From contig OY727098.1 of the NCBI GenBank assembly GCA_963402885.1, forward strand, positions 6,133,001 through 6,197,000: a DNA stretch of 64,000 nucleotides, given 5' to 3'. The stretch comes from Antedon bifida (taxonomy: Eukaryota; Echinodermata; Crinoidea; Comatulida; Antedonidae). The notes beneath the pieces were generated by a model. That model did no database searches and was not told where the DNA came from. It was given only the letters and a program-made list of their open reading frames with translations. Shown in pieces: positions 34,789-42,160 of the stretch. The translations under genes were made by a program, and so were the position numbers. Position 1 is the stretch's first letter. The number at the start of each line of letters is the position of its first letter.

Positions 34789-37520
34789 TTCTTTCCTTAG
34801 CACTATTTTGTCCGTGAATTATCTTGGCATCAGTTTCATCTAGCTAAGTCAATTTTTCAGAGTATATTCCTTATGGCCAGGAATCGATGTGGTCATGTTT
34901 TCACGGTGCGCAATCATAAATTACGCGGTCTACGCGCGATTTAATGAAATCACGTTTGTAATCATATCTTCACAAGCATGAATCACTTTTAAACAAAATT
35001 TGGTACTCATAAATTTCAGGTCATATTTCATCATATGGCAATATAATTACGTGCGTAGCGCATATAACACATGCGTACGCGCGCTTAAAAGTTTTAAAAT
35101 TGTCAAAATTTATTTTCGATGAAATTAGAGTACGTTTCAGGCAATTTCAAGCGTTTAAAAAATTGCCACGAGTGCGCAGAATTTTGCACGCGCACTGCGC
35201 GTTAAACGTTAATGCGCACTATTTTTTCCCGATTTCTGTTTTACAACCTTTCTTTAATAATATCATCATATTTGATTCACTTTTCAACTCGAAATTGCGT
35301 TATACAAGCACATCAAAAGTGACAGGCTACGCACGTATAAGTTAACAAAATAGTGAAAATATGCTAAATTTTTAAATTAATATATATCGTCAGAATGCTG
35401 GGGAACACCTATTTTTTATTTCATTTTCTTGAAGTGTATGTATCATATGTATGATTTATTATCAAATTAAGAGAACAAAAGTTGATTAAGTCATCATTAA
35501 TTGCATATTGAATTAAAAAAAATTAATTTCGACAATCAAACAAATTTTGACATTTTCTTAGGCCGAAATAACAAACTTAACATTAACTTTCTTTCTTAAG
35601 AAGTTCATATATTAAAGTTAAAAGTATATAGTTTGACAGTGCACCATTTTTTTAAATTTTTAAAGATGTCATCATAGTAATAAATTATAATTCATTGCGG
35701 TATGTAATAATCTATCTGCACCAAAGTGGCTACTGAATAGTAAATACACGGAGGAATCTTTCTACATGTTTTAGTAAGTTGTGTATGGCTCGGTGGTCTG
35801 TGCTCGTGTCTATAGCATTCAAGGTACCGAGATCGAGCCTCACCTTGGGTAACGAAACGAAATAAGATTTTTTTTTATTATTTGTATTGTTTGTTCAATT
35901 TTATTTCTTAGTGTATAGATTATACACATGATTTATAATGAAATTTAGATAAAAAGAAACTTATGTCTTTATTATTATGTAACAAATATGGTTTATGACA
36001 TTATACGCAGAGGGATCTTTGATCGGATTGCGATACCGGCTATTGTATTTGCCTTAGCAAGATCTTAGCATATATTATAAATAATTAAAGATTCTGAGAA
36101 AATCAATCAATCAATATATCTTTTACAAATCAATTATCTTTATTTTAATCAAATGCATATAACCTATAATTCGTCATAGTGACGAATTAAATCTAGTTTA
36201 TTTATTTTTTTTATTTTTTTACTTGCACTGATTGGTACAGTAATTGGAAAAATCACAACAAACATAATAAAAGACAAAGAGTAATCAAAATTAAAAAGAG
36301 AAATATTAATACATTATAATAGTATTGTTAAAAAAAAACAAATTTTGTATCAAATGTGGCATTGACCTTATTGATAATCTTTATAAAGGTTGAATGATAT
36401 AAAACTCAATTTATATTCAGTTCAACCAAGGCAGCTTCTCTACAGTATTGATTGAAGGTTTGTTCAGTGTTAAAGAATGTTATGGTTCAGCGCACAAAAT
36501 CTTTACAAAATTTCTGTACCCACAATCCTTCGTAGCAACCATGAACTAAACAGGTAAACACATTGTGAAAGAATTCCTAGTTACTGTTAAATATTTAAGC
36601 CTTCAATTGAAGCCTTACATTGCTAAGCAACACTATATCACGCAATATACATTGTCAATGATATTTTGAGTTGACATATCAACTGAATGTCTTTACAAAG
36701 GGATTTTACTTATCAAAATACAAAAATAAACGGTTAAATTTAAACAAAAATCCATTGTTTGATTGTCTTTTTTTTCAGGTTACTAATTTAATACTATTAT
36801 TATTATTATTATATTTTTGGTCAAAGTGAATAACTATTCAACAAAAAAATATGGTTTTTTCAGAGAGACAATATATCTTAAAGTGGATGCTAGAGTATGT
36901 TATTATTAAAGAAATTATCAAATATATGAAAAGAGGTTGCAATAAATACTATGATACAAAAAACATTTTAAAAACTTAATATTTCTTACCCATCTAAGGT
37001 CACATTCAACCAAATGTAAACGACGCTTCTCACACCACTGACGTAGATCTGGGAAGACCTATAAAATTATTGGACCAAGAATAGAAATTCAGATTAAAGC
37101 CTTGTCTACACTATCACACTTTATGTGACAAAAAAATGTGATGTGCCCATATATGGACATGATGATGTCATATCACTATCATATTTGGGCACATCACACT
37201 TTTTTTGTCAAATCAGTTTGATAGTGTAGACAGAGCTTTATAAACATTGATACAATCATCAAATTATCTATCTATGTATGGAAAAAAAATACAAATCTTA
37301 CTTCTTTAACCAAAATTTCTCTTTCTGCATGGAAATCTTTGAAAGTAGAGGAGACAAATACTCGTATAGTTTTCCATCCTGATCGTTTTATGACAAGTTT
37401 CTTACATTTACTCTTTCTATCACATGTCTTTGTAACCGTATCCCATGTTTGCTGAACGGCATAACGATAATCAGACGGCCCGGACGGCACTGCCATCGAG
37501 TTGGATGCACCGCAACCCAT
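12953..37520 (-). CDS. Nephrocystin-3-like STAND NTPase (DUF4062-NACHT-TPR), 23 exons, complete
   Basis: I assembled 23 exons by eye. All have AG/GT borders, all phases match, and the joined frame runs from ATG at 37520 to TAA at 12953, giving 1042 residues. Residues 1-8 (MGCGASNS) fit N-myristoylation at Gly2 plus palmitoylation at Cys3, so membrane anchoring is likely. Residues about 52-160 form a DUF4062 domain (VFVSSTFKDFHAERE, ECDLRWG). The P-loop GGAGTGKS is at 320-327 and the Walker B strand VLVIIDALNQ at 412-421, followed by NACHT/STAND helical motifs (SWLPRKLAPQ, NPLWLAVACEELRVFG, RPFGDSGEGRLDFYH). Residues about 735-1000 look like TPR helices, ending in an acidic tail. This order is known for invertebrate proteins annotated as nephrocystin-3-like and resembles TTC41. 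The N terminus lacks the long coiled coil of vertebrate NPHP3, so strict orthology is unlikely. Role (inference): an ATP-switched scaffold or sensor. Confidence 0.9.
13251..13409 (-). CDS. STAND gene exon 22: clear TPR
   Basis: Reads EALELCLQAYGENS and SRLYLNIGILHEDNRRYYDA, a good TPR match (LYLNIGxLxxxxxxYxxA). Acceptor TATATAG|AAA, donor GAA|GTATGT, phase 0. Confidence 0.94.
13696..13776 (-). CDS. STAND gene exon 21: TPR helices
   Basis: 27 codons, LGDDGHLADAIMTAGIL followed by ERASDEQLQ. Acceptor TGAATAG|CTT, donor CAG|GTATGT, phase 0. Confidence 0.9.
14456..14599 (-). CDS. STAND gene exon 20: TPR helices
   Basis: 48 codons, KLGKTLVQMAFNLESW and GQACIDRAIQIFKD. Acceptor TCTTTAG|TAT, donor GAT|GTATGT, phase 0. 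Confidence 0.92.
15191..15307 (-). CDS. STAND gene exon 19: TPR helices
   Basis: Reads KLYEYIDPSQMRELKPL and FGRKSIAIRETLEGEAHK. Acceptor TATATAG|AAA, donor AAG|GTAAGC, phase 0. Confidence 0.92.
15715..15847 (-). CDS. STAND gene exon 18: TPR helices
   Basis: Reads LALLEKAMKIEQED and MVELYHLAATIYDD, spaced like TPR helices A and B. Acceptor CTTTTCAG|T, donor GAT|GTAAGT, phase 0. Confidence 0.92.
16504..16631 (-). CDS. STAND gene exon 17: TPR region start
   Basis: Begins GCGKTWQTQMETRYQ. Despite GKT this is not a P-loop, since it lacks the preceding strand and sits far downstream. Then LQLLARRYEQVARV. Acceptor TGTAAAG|GGT, donor GT|GTAAGT, phase 2. Confidence 0.9.
16845..16970. mobile_element. 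MITE, same family (STAND intron)
   Basis: Left TIR is CGCTCTGTCTACACTATCAAACTAG. The centre repeats CCAAATATGGTAGT twice, and the right end has decayed to GACCGAGCTTA. Confidence 0.8.
17361..17489 (-). CDS. STAND gene exon 16
   Basis: 43 codons, ELPIHLLKINQAENLKDF and then LLLRYWRE. The 'ELPxHL.......L..FL' pattern precedes the TPR block in this family. Acceptor TTTTAAAG|GAA, donor GAG|GTAAGC, phase 0. Confidence 0.92.
17826..17928 (-). CDS. STAND gene exon 15
   Basis: Reads YFEGHTSGAVDQLWWHSKLA and FFEQSDNIDRKVE. Acceptor TTTACTAG|A, donor GAG|GTAAGT, phase 0. Confidence 0.92.
18201..18363 (-). CDS. STAND gene exon 14: RPFGDSGEGRLDFYH motif
   Basis: Reads LPAAKWAVVFRALKPF and RPFGDSGEGRLDFYHRAL, a hallmark of DUF4062-NACHT-TPR proteins. 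Acceptor TTTTGTAG|AT, donor AA|GTAAGT, phase 2. Confidence 0.94.
18395..18556. repeat. 14-bp minisatellite, array 1 (intron 13)
   Basis: Tandem copies of CAATAGAGCACATG, perfect over the last six or seven and degenerate before that. It lies between exons 13 and 14. Confidence 0.9.
18644..18819 (-). CDS. STAND gene exon 13: winged-helix-like segment, flanked by minisatellites
   Basis: Reads DLLEQVFERFEEENG, then LLVATLCLLETSATGL and an acidic stretch. Acceptor TTTACTAG|T, donor AAAG|GTTCGT (weaker than the others), phase 1. Arrays of the same 14-bp repeat lie in both adjacent introns. Confidence 0.9.
18890..20040. repeat. 14-bp minisatellite, array 2 (intron 12), about 1.1 kb
   Basis: The same unit family (CAATAGARCACAWG) in about 75 variable copies. 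Because 14 is not a multiple of 3 and the repeat lacks stops on the minus strand, long ORFs (up to about 390 codons of Cys/Leu/Val-rich repeats) open in all three minus frames. These are not genes. Confidence 0.92.
20155..20342 (-). CDS. STAND gene exon 12: NACHT helical domain
   Basis: Contains MLGKYNKRLDEKQI and NPLWLAVACEELRVFG, the conserved NPLxLxxALEELRxFG-type motif. Acceptor TTGTAG|GAA, donor GA|GTAAGC, phase 2. Confidence 0.93.
20472..20636. mobile_element. MITE, same family, full length, with fragments on either side
   Basis: TAAAGCTCTGTCTACATTATCAAACTAG ... AAGTTTGATAGTGTAGGCAGTGCTTTA, with the central GTGATGTGCCC/GGGCACATCAC palindrome. Left-end fragments also occur at 20376-20420 and 20958-21009. 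Confidence 0.85.
20726..20899 (-). CDS. STAND gene exon 11: sensor strand
   Basis: LSWLPRKLAPQVRVIIS, the SWLP..LP motif shared with TTC41/NPHP3, followed by VTPLDMDARK. Acceptor TATCTAG|TTT, donor AAG|GTATGT, phase 0. Confidence 0.92.
20995..21260. repeat. Tandem repeat of about 80 bp, 3-4 copies, in STAND intron
   Basis: Unit TCTACAGCTGTCTCACTTAGCCAATCAGATGGCGTTA...ACCATGTGGTATTTAATAAAGAATAATAAGCG. Copies start near 21013, 21092, 21172 and a partial near 21246. Variation is low, so expansion looks recent. Confidence 0.75.
21442..21549 (-). CDS. STAND gene exon 10: Walker B
   Basis: 36 codons ending VLVIIDALNQ, a hydrophobic strand with the Walker B aspartate. Acceptor TTTTCCAG|GAA, donor CAA|GTAAGC, phase 0. 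Confidence 0.92.
22107..23042 (-). pseudogene. LINE RT C-terminal half (after frameshift)
   Basis: 311 codons open from SILGPLLFLCYINDM through YADDS to the C terminus. It contains the palm and thumb region and a maturase-like helical tail. The frame is offset from the upstream half. Confidence 0.85.
23018..23764 (-). pseudogene. LINE RT N-terminal half (before frameshift)
   Basis: 248 codons with FVLKELQSLNIAKSTGLDNI, ARVHPVFKKN, NYRPISIL and ALDLQKAFDTVDH, stopping just past CGVPQ. The endonuclease is absent. Confidence 0.85.
24165..24276 (-). CDS. STAND gene exon 9: NACHT strand 2
   Basis: Reads STGWHIFFHFVGAVPGSTDL, the FHFVG-type strand following the P-loop in NPHP3/TTC41 relatives. 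Acceptor GTGCACAG|G, donor AAT|GTAGGT, phase 0. The next intron holds the LINE. Confidence 0.92.
24563..24717. mobile_element. MITE, same family (STAND intron 8)
   Basis: TTAATCTCTGTCTACGCTATCAAACTAG ... CAAGTTTGATAATGTAGACAGAGCTTTA, near full length. Confidence 0.85.
24841..25034 (-). CDS. STAND gene exon 8: P-loop (Walker A)
   Basis: Carries SRGALVLGRTTILEKVE and then LVILGGAGTGKSSLLAK. This is a complete Walker A (GGAGTGKS, Lys at about residue 326) at the usual NACHT/STAND distance from the LxGR start. Donor CCAGG|GTATGT, phase 2. Confidence 0.95.
25374..25466 (-). CDS. STAND gene exon 7: pre-NACHT helix
   Basis: 31 codons, VFEFFKNRIEEQYP and LDPYQQAKEAHE, amphipathic. Acceptor TTTCTCAAG|GTG, donor GAG|GTGATA. 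Phase 0 on both sides. Confidence 0.9.
25891..25986 (-). CDS. STAND gene exon 6: linker
   Basis: 32 codons beginning KDRVKWYDCEYAGID. Acceptor CATTTTAG|AAA, donor AAT|GTAAGTAAG. Phase 0 on both sides. It follows a 3.6 kb intron holding a SINE and a hAT-like element. Confidence 0.9.
26292..26400 (+). repeat. tRNA-derived SINE head or tRNA relic (STAND intron 5)
   Basis: GGAGCTGTAGCTTGGCGGTTAACATG resembles an A box, and GGGTTCAATCC at 26351-26361 is a good B box. Arms do not fold into an intact cloverleaf. Confidence 0.55.
27240..28594. mobile_element. hAT-like non-autonomous DNA transposon, 1.36 kb
   Basis: Ends CTGGGGTAGCACTAACATTT and, on the other strand, CTGGGCTCGCACTGGCC are imperfect TIRs. 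Both ends are followed inward by TTTAGCCA..TGGCGAAA-type words (AGCCAAAATGGCTAA at both ends). ATAAT flanks both sides, compatible with a decayed 8-bp duplication. No transposase ORF is visible. The interior is CpG-richer than its surroundings and has a palindrome CACCCACCGCTGCGCAGCGGGTG near 27710. Confidence 0.6.
29550..29680 (-). CDS. STAND gene exon 5: DUF4062-NACHT linker
   Basis: Reads SLFLVRNSSFLKTIPEEY and GDFMDPNPIAPHKLD. Acceptor TTATTCAG|CT, donor TTG|GTAAGT, phase 0. Confidence 0.9.
29810..30015. repeat. 21-bp minisatellite (STAND intron 4)
   Basis: About nine copies of ATTACCACTTAAGTGAATACA around the palindrome CACTTAAGTG. Related words recur at about 14720 and 25720. Confidence 0.85.
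31043..31176 (-). CDS. STAND gene exon 4: DUF4062 end
   Basis: Reads SERCGWIPTHNDVSD and then VTEMEILHGAY, motifs typical of the DUF4062 C-terminal half. Acceptor CTTGTAG|TGAA, donor AATT|GTAAGA, phase 1. Confidence 0.92.
31542..31704. mobile_element. MITE, same family (STAND intron 3)
   Basis: TTAAGCTCTGTCTACACTATTAAAC ... GTTTGATAGTGTAGACAGAGCTTTA with good terminal symmetry. Confidence 0.87.
32170..32276 (-). CDS. STAND gene exon 3: DUF4062
   Basis: Begins GVPKDTTSEETLRTC, completing the LRWG motif across the splice, and ends YPYFLNLT. Acceptor TTCTTAG|GGC, donor ACAAG|GTATGA, phase 2. The preceding intron 2 (about 4.7 kb) is the longest in the gene. Confidence 0.92.
32767..32922. mobile_element. 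Palindromic MITE (TTCCCACTAG family), STAND intron 2
   Basis: Left GCTTGGTTCCCACTAGGACGTAACACAAGG and right CCTTGTGTTGCGTCTCTAGTGGGAACTAAGG form long near-perfect inverted repeats. Inner arms GACCAATGACAAGCG / CGCTTGTCATTGGTC continue the fold almost to the centre. Confidence 0.85.
34303..34465. mobile_element. MITE, same family (STAND intron 2)
   Basis: TTAAGCTCTGTCTACATCAAATTTG ... ACTAGTTATGACAATGTAAACAGAGCCTTA. A right-end remnant (CAAGTTTGACAGAGCTTAA) lies immediately before it at about 34255-34287. Confidence 0.8.
34695..36197 (-). mobile_element. Solo, inverted, diverged member of the hairpin-ended element family
   Basis: On the minus strand it begins CTAGATTT with hairpin AATTCGTC-ACTAT-GACGAATT (36168-36188), then GGTTATATGC (36155-36164). 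It ends, after AAGATCCTGACAGAATCAAGA, with hairpin GGTTATATGC-loop-GCATATAACC (34695-34721). Order and spacing match the array units, including a TCGCGCG..TGCGC block before the 3' end, but most bases differ. Stem changes are paired. A (TTTA)n tract at about 34741-34790 lies where the array units have A-rich runs. A tRNA-like stretch (GGCTCGGTGGTC .. GATCGAGCC) sits at about 35799-35850. Confidence 0.75.
36990..37058 (-). CDS. STAND gene exon 2: DUF4062 middle
   Basis: Phase 0 to 0, 23 codons, including VFPDLRQWCEKRRLH and ECDLRW, continuing the DUF4062 fold. Acceptor ..TATAG|GTC, donor TGG|GTAAGA. Confidence 0.92.
37094..37241. mobile_element. MITE, same family (STAND intron 1)
   Basis: TTAAAGCCTTGTCTACACTATCACAC ... 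AATCAGTTTGATAGTGTAGACAGAGCTTTA, only about 35 bp upstream of exon 2. Confidence 0.85.
37302..37520 (-). CDS. STAND gene exon 1: start codon, MGCGASNS, DUF4062 start
   Basis: The ATG is at 37518-37520 and gives Met-Gly-Cys at the N terminus, a dual-acylation signature. A basic linker (KSKCKKLVIKRSGW) precedes VFVSSTFKDFHAERE, the diagnostic DUF4062 opening. The donor is GAA|GTAAGA, phase 0. This is the only ATG in frame upstream of the domain within the open stretch. Confidence 0.92.
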
Positions 37521-37852
37521 TATTGTTTATTATCTGAAAATTCAATACGGTGTGTTACGTTAATGGCAATTGACACCAATGACACAGATCTGTTTGAAAG
37601 GACGGGAGGGGAAAATGGGCAATTGTGAGAATAATAAATCCGTCCTGTCCCACACACTCCACACCACAGGAGTTTATTCTTATTCTTATTCTTTTATTGC
37701 CAAATATAAAATACATGAAGAACACGAAATACACAACAACAAAAGAACCAACTGAGTGAGCTGGCAGGGGACACAAAAGCGAATTAGTATTGTACCTACT
37801 AGGCCTATAGGCAGGTCTAGGCCTAGCCCCTAGGTAGGCCTATACGGGATCC

Positions 37853-39936
37853 AGTCAAGTCGCCCCATCGCAAAGTCGCCTCATACAAAGTCGCCCAATA
37901 CAAAGTCGCCCCATCGCAAAGTCGCCCCAAAACAAAGTCGCCCCGGCACAGTCGCCCCATCGCAAAGTTGCCCCATTACAAAGTCGCCCCAACGCAAAGT
38001 CGCCCCAACGCAAAGTCGCCCCATCGCAAAGTCGCCCACGGTTTTATTTCTGTATGATTATGAAGCGCCGCCGCTAGTAGTATGCTGTTTTAATCATATC
38101 GGTTGCGTTTGATATCGATTGCGTTGTTACTTTGGTCGCGCTAAATGTCGCATACATTATAATGTTTATCCTATTATATACATAATTTGTGTTTTAATTT
38201 TTATTTTACAGGTTTTAATGGAGTGATGTGCTTTTAAAAATCATTAAAAAAATACTCCCTTGTTTGAAAGTTCTAAAAAGATTATCCCTGATTTATAGTT
38301 TCGAAAATGTTAATTTAATATGATTTTAAAATTAGTTACCAGAGCCACAATTACGAATCTTTCTTCAACCTACGCGTGGATACCAGCTCATTTTTTAGGA
38401 TAATATAATAAATGTATAAATGTGTAGTAGGCCTTCGTATAGATTTACAGTAGTTAAAACAATAACAGTGTTGTAAGACAATGAGTGTTATAGGCTACTT
38501 AATCATTTTGCATTTATTGACAAGTTATGTGTCTTAATTTTATGACTTTTCAAAATGAAGAAAAAAAAAAAAATTTCATCGCCGATATGATTGTTTTACA
38601 TGCAGGTATTTTAGTAAAATTTAAAACGCTACATATTGACAATGGAAAAACCATCGTACAGTATCGTGTGCGTGTTTTTTAAAAAGGGGAGTCCCCGACG
38701 GTCAGCAGAAAGACGTAGCAGCTGTGAGGAAACAGATACCAGAAGGCGCAGCTCCGATTGGTTTCAGAGAATGTTTCAGATGGCGAGTCGCCTTTTATTC
38801 AACAGCACAATGATCATTTTACTGAAGAAATTCTTTTCAACCCTTTTGGTTATAGAACATTCTAATTATCATGCCTAATAAATATCCTCATATCGGGTGT
38901 TTATTTAATTTTAAATTAAACAAGACAGAGGCACGGAGTAATACGTACACGGACGTACGACGAATACACACACGCACGTCATCATTTACGACATATAGTG
39001 GTGATATGATGCAATTTTATAATGGATATAATGGGATAATGGGATTGCCTTTCCAGGCTTACAATCAATGTTCATTGTAATACTATGTATATAATAGTAA
39101 ACTGAATGTTTATAAATAAATTGTTTTACGTAATTTGTTGCATATAAAATAAAAGACACAGACGCAGCCTACGTTTCCTATAAAATATTTCACATTTAAA
39201 TAATTATGTAGTGTACTGTTAAATGACATTACATTATGCTGGATAATACTATAATCTTAAACTATGTTTACAAATTGTCATTTTTTAAGGCACACATCTT
39301 TCTCATCATACTGACCTGTAAAATAAAAACAAAAATCAATTATTAATATAGGCCTAATAATAATAAATATTCATCGACCAAAGTAAAAATAATCTAGATC
39401 GTATAACATCATTTTATCGCGACCAAAATTAAACGCGACCGATTTCGAACGCGACTGATATCGTAAAACTCCGGCGGGGTTTCCCCATCTTCAGATGATG
39501 CGTTGTAGTGCGACAACGGCGGAGTAATTACGGGGGTTTCCCTCTGGTAAGCTAGCACGTTAGTGCGACCGCGGAGTGATTAGTCGGGGTTTCCTCTCTG
39601 ATGATGGGGGTGCGTGACGATCGTGTAACCTGAGACTACATGGCGGGACTTCCCCTTTTATGCATACACGTTCCGTGTTATTTTGTGTATCATTGCGACA
39701 TTTTACGCACTTGTAAACTATTTTTTAACGTTTTGGGGCGACTTTGCGATAGGGCGACTTTGTGATGGGGCGACTTTGCGATGGGGCGACTTTGCGTTGG
39801 GGCGACTTTGCGATGGGGCGACTTTGCGATGGGGCGACTGTGTCGGGGCGACTTTGTTTTGGGGCGACTTTGCGATGGGGCGACTGTGTAAGGGGCGACT
39901 TTGTATGGGGCGACTTTGCGATGGGGCGACTTGACT
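37853..39936. mobile_element. Foldback-like element: TIRs made of 16-bp tandem repeats, 2.08 kb
   Basis: Left arm (37853-38045) is about 12 copies of GTCGCCCCATCGCAAA. The right arm (about 39735-39936) is its inverse. Variant units (ATAC, AAAAC, the short GGCACA/GACACA unit) occur in the same rank order from both outer ends, so the arms are true terminal inverted repeats and not two independent arrays. Both open AGTCAAGTCGCCCCATCGC. Inner arms also match weakly (TTGCGTT..TTTGGTCGCG at about 38100-38150 and its inverse at about 39415-39460). The interior (38050-39730) has a degenerate 60-70 bp GGGGTTTCCC repeat at about 39465-39660 and no recognisable transposase. Confidence 0.75.
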
Positions 39937-41620
39937 AGCATCCGGCCTAGTATAGGCCAGACCTAGCCTAGTCTATAATAGGCCTAGGCGCCTCTAGTAG
40001 TAGTAGGATAAGCCTAGTGACTAGGCCTAGTAGGTAGGCCTAGCTAGCTAGGCCTAGCCTAGAGAGGCACACAAATATATAGATTAATACTTACATAGGC
40101 CTAGCCTAGGCTTAACTGGATTGTGATACGTACGACTAGGCTATTAAGCTAGAAGCGAACCTGATCTTAGTGGAGAAATCGTAAACAAAACCACCAAATA
40201 AATAGGCCTCTGAAGTCTAGGCCTAGGCTACCAAAATTAATTGATGGATCATCATGATTTATACACGGATTTCCCGCACACGACCACCACAGACATACCC
40301 ACATATCATCCATAAAACACATACAGGCAGTGTTTGTTTTCTTGTTAGAAATTGAAGTGCGCCCTCTAAAAAGAATGTGATGGAAAAACTTTAATACATC
40401 TCTGTTGTACAGTGTGTACAAATATATAATCAAGGGAAGAAAAACTGAATTTTACTCTTTCCTTGTATCATACAGTATTACAACATTAAATTATACCTAC
40501 CATTAGACCGGCGTGAAGTTGGTTACTTAGTACGCCGTTCCGCAACCTTTCTGTGCTGGCAACAGGCTACGGGTGGCAAAATGCCTATGGCCCCATTAAT
40601 ACTAATAGAGATCCATAACGATAATGATTATGTATGCATCATGACTATGTATTAATATGACTGTAGAAATCGCAAAGATAGCTTACCTATTTCCTAAATT
40701 AACTTAACTGTCTCAATTATAATATCTTTCAAAATAAAATAAAAACAATATTTAGTTCATTAAAAAAAAAAATCCGCAGAGTTTCGAACCCAAGCTAGCG
40801 CTTAGAGTATTCGAACAGAGCATTACCCGTTTACGCCACATGAGCAGCTGACATAGTCTATTTATACGTACTTCATATTACGTAATTCATCGTTACGTCA
40901 TAAATATATTCATGACCGTCTAAGCTGGTATTAACCTGTTTATACCCAAGATGACCGGTTAGCTCAGTCGACTGATCAGCGCCGTGTTAACAACACGAAC
41001 CCTATGCTGGTTGTGGTGGAATAGGGTTAAAGCTATACTGTGTTCACATATACGTCCCCCTTTCCACCACACAAGCAAGTCAATGCATCTGGTGATGCCG
41101 TGGAAACGACACAATGTCTCTGCCACAGCATTGAGGTCGTTTTCAAGACATTACCAGATGTAGGGAGAGGACACTATGACAATAGTACTGGGTCACTTAT
41201 ATTTTGGTTTAGCCAGTGTTTTTTTTCTGTGGATTCGATCTCAATTTCAAGAACACAAATACATGTCAGTAAATTAGGAACATGCCGATTGGGAGGAGGG
41301 GGGTTTCTGTAAGATATACGCAATGTTGGGTCGCGAAAATTCCCAAAATAGGATCAAGGGGTCGCGGTCAAAAAAGGTTGATAGATAAGGTCTTAGTAGA
41401 TAAGATACTGTAGTTAATCATGTAATTATTATTATAATTCATTATTAATATTGATATTTACGATATATATGCCGAATGGTAAATAACAGTTAAAATGTAT
41501 CAGTTAAAGGAACTATTTTTGTTGTTGGAATTAATTTATCAAATTAAAGAGGGTGACTCAAAATATCAGCCAAGGCTGACATGCATGAGGCCCTGAATAC
41601 TTTACAATTAGTTTTTTTAG
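39937..41620. other. Intergenic, with TAGGCCTA-rich segment and tRNA-like relics
   Basis: 39945-40140 is dense in TAGGCCTA words. A minus-strand tRNA-like relic lies at 40774-40857 (B box GGGTTCGAAAC at 40781-40791), and a plus-strand A-box-like GGTTAGCTCAGTCG at 40956-40969. GGGTCGCG-type repeats lie at about 41325-41380. No gene supported. Confidence 0.55.
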
Positions 41621-41629
41621 TCACCGTTC

Positions 41630-42160
41630 TTCTTCTTCTTAATCTATTTCTTTCCACTGCAGGACGAAGGCCTCTTCACCAATTGACCATTCACTTCTGT
41701 CTCTAGCTACTCTTTGCCATGCAATGCCACCATGTGTTGTTAGTTCATTCCTCCATCTCATCTTTTGTCTTCCTCTGCCTCTGTTGTAGGTTCTTGGAGT
41801 CCAATTTGTCAGTCTGACTGTCCATCTGCTGTCATATCTCCTGGCCAGATGTCCTGCCCACCTCCATTTCTTTGATTTTATGCTGCTTATTATGTCCTGA
41901 ACTCCTGATTTAAATCTGAGATTTGCATTTGACACTTTATCTTTCTTTGTGACAATTATTAGTACTCTTTCTATTGCCCTTTCTGTTACTCTCGGCCTTT
42001 TTTCGAGACGCTTAGTAATGGTCCATGTTTCCGAACTGTAGATAAGGGTTGGTATGATGCATTGGTTGAAGACCTGTCTTTTCAACGAGATAGGTAATGT
42101 CAATGTGTCGCGGAATATGTATCCTAAGGAACCGAACTTTGCCCAACCTAGCTGAATTCT
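41630..42160 (-). mobile_element. 5'-truncated RTE-like LINE 3' end with 9-bp target duplication
   Basis: The minus-strand frame reads LGWAKFGSLGYIFRDTL, KRQVFNQCIIPTLIYSSETW, KWRWAGHLARRYD and then RGRGRQKMRW, the characteristic C terminus of RTE/BovB-like LINE polyproteins. TCACCGTTC flanks it at 41621-41629 and 42161-42169. The 3' end is a short (TTC)n run. The frame stays open to the truncation point, so the insertion is probably not old. Confidence 0.87.

Larger units (their letters stand above)
32277..36989. other. STAND intron 2, longest intron
   Basis: Holds the palindromic MITE, one family MITE plus a remnant, and the solo hairpin-ended element. The rest is AT-rich with no supported exon. 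Confidence 0.6.

Noticed and set aside
38636..39080. Two ORFs (80 and 69 codons) inside the foldback element as a transposase
   Set aside because: No DDE or other recognisable motif, low-complexity basic composition, short.
39683..39941. ORFs on both strands (GDFAIGRLC.. and KSPHRKVAP..)
   Set aside because: Translation of the GTCGCCCC tandem repeat in the foldback-like element.
40951..41012. Functional tRNA-Val
   Set aside because: A box and an anticodon-like stem are visible, but the T arm and acceptor pairing are missing.
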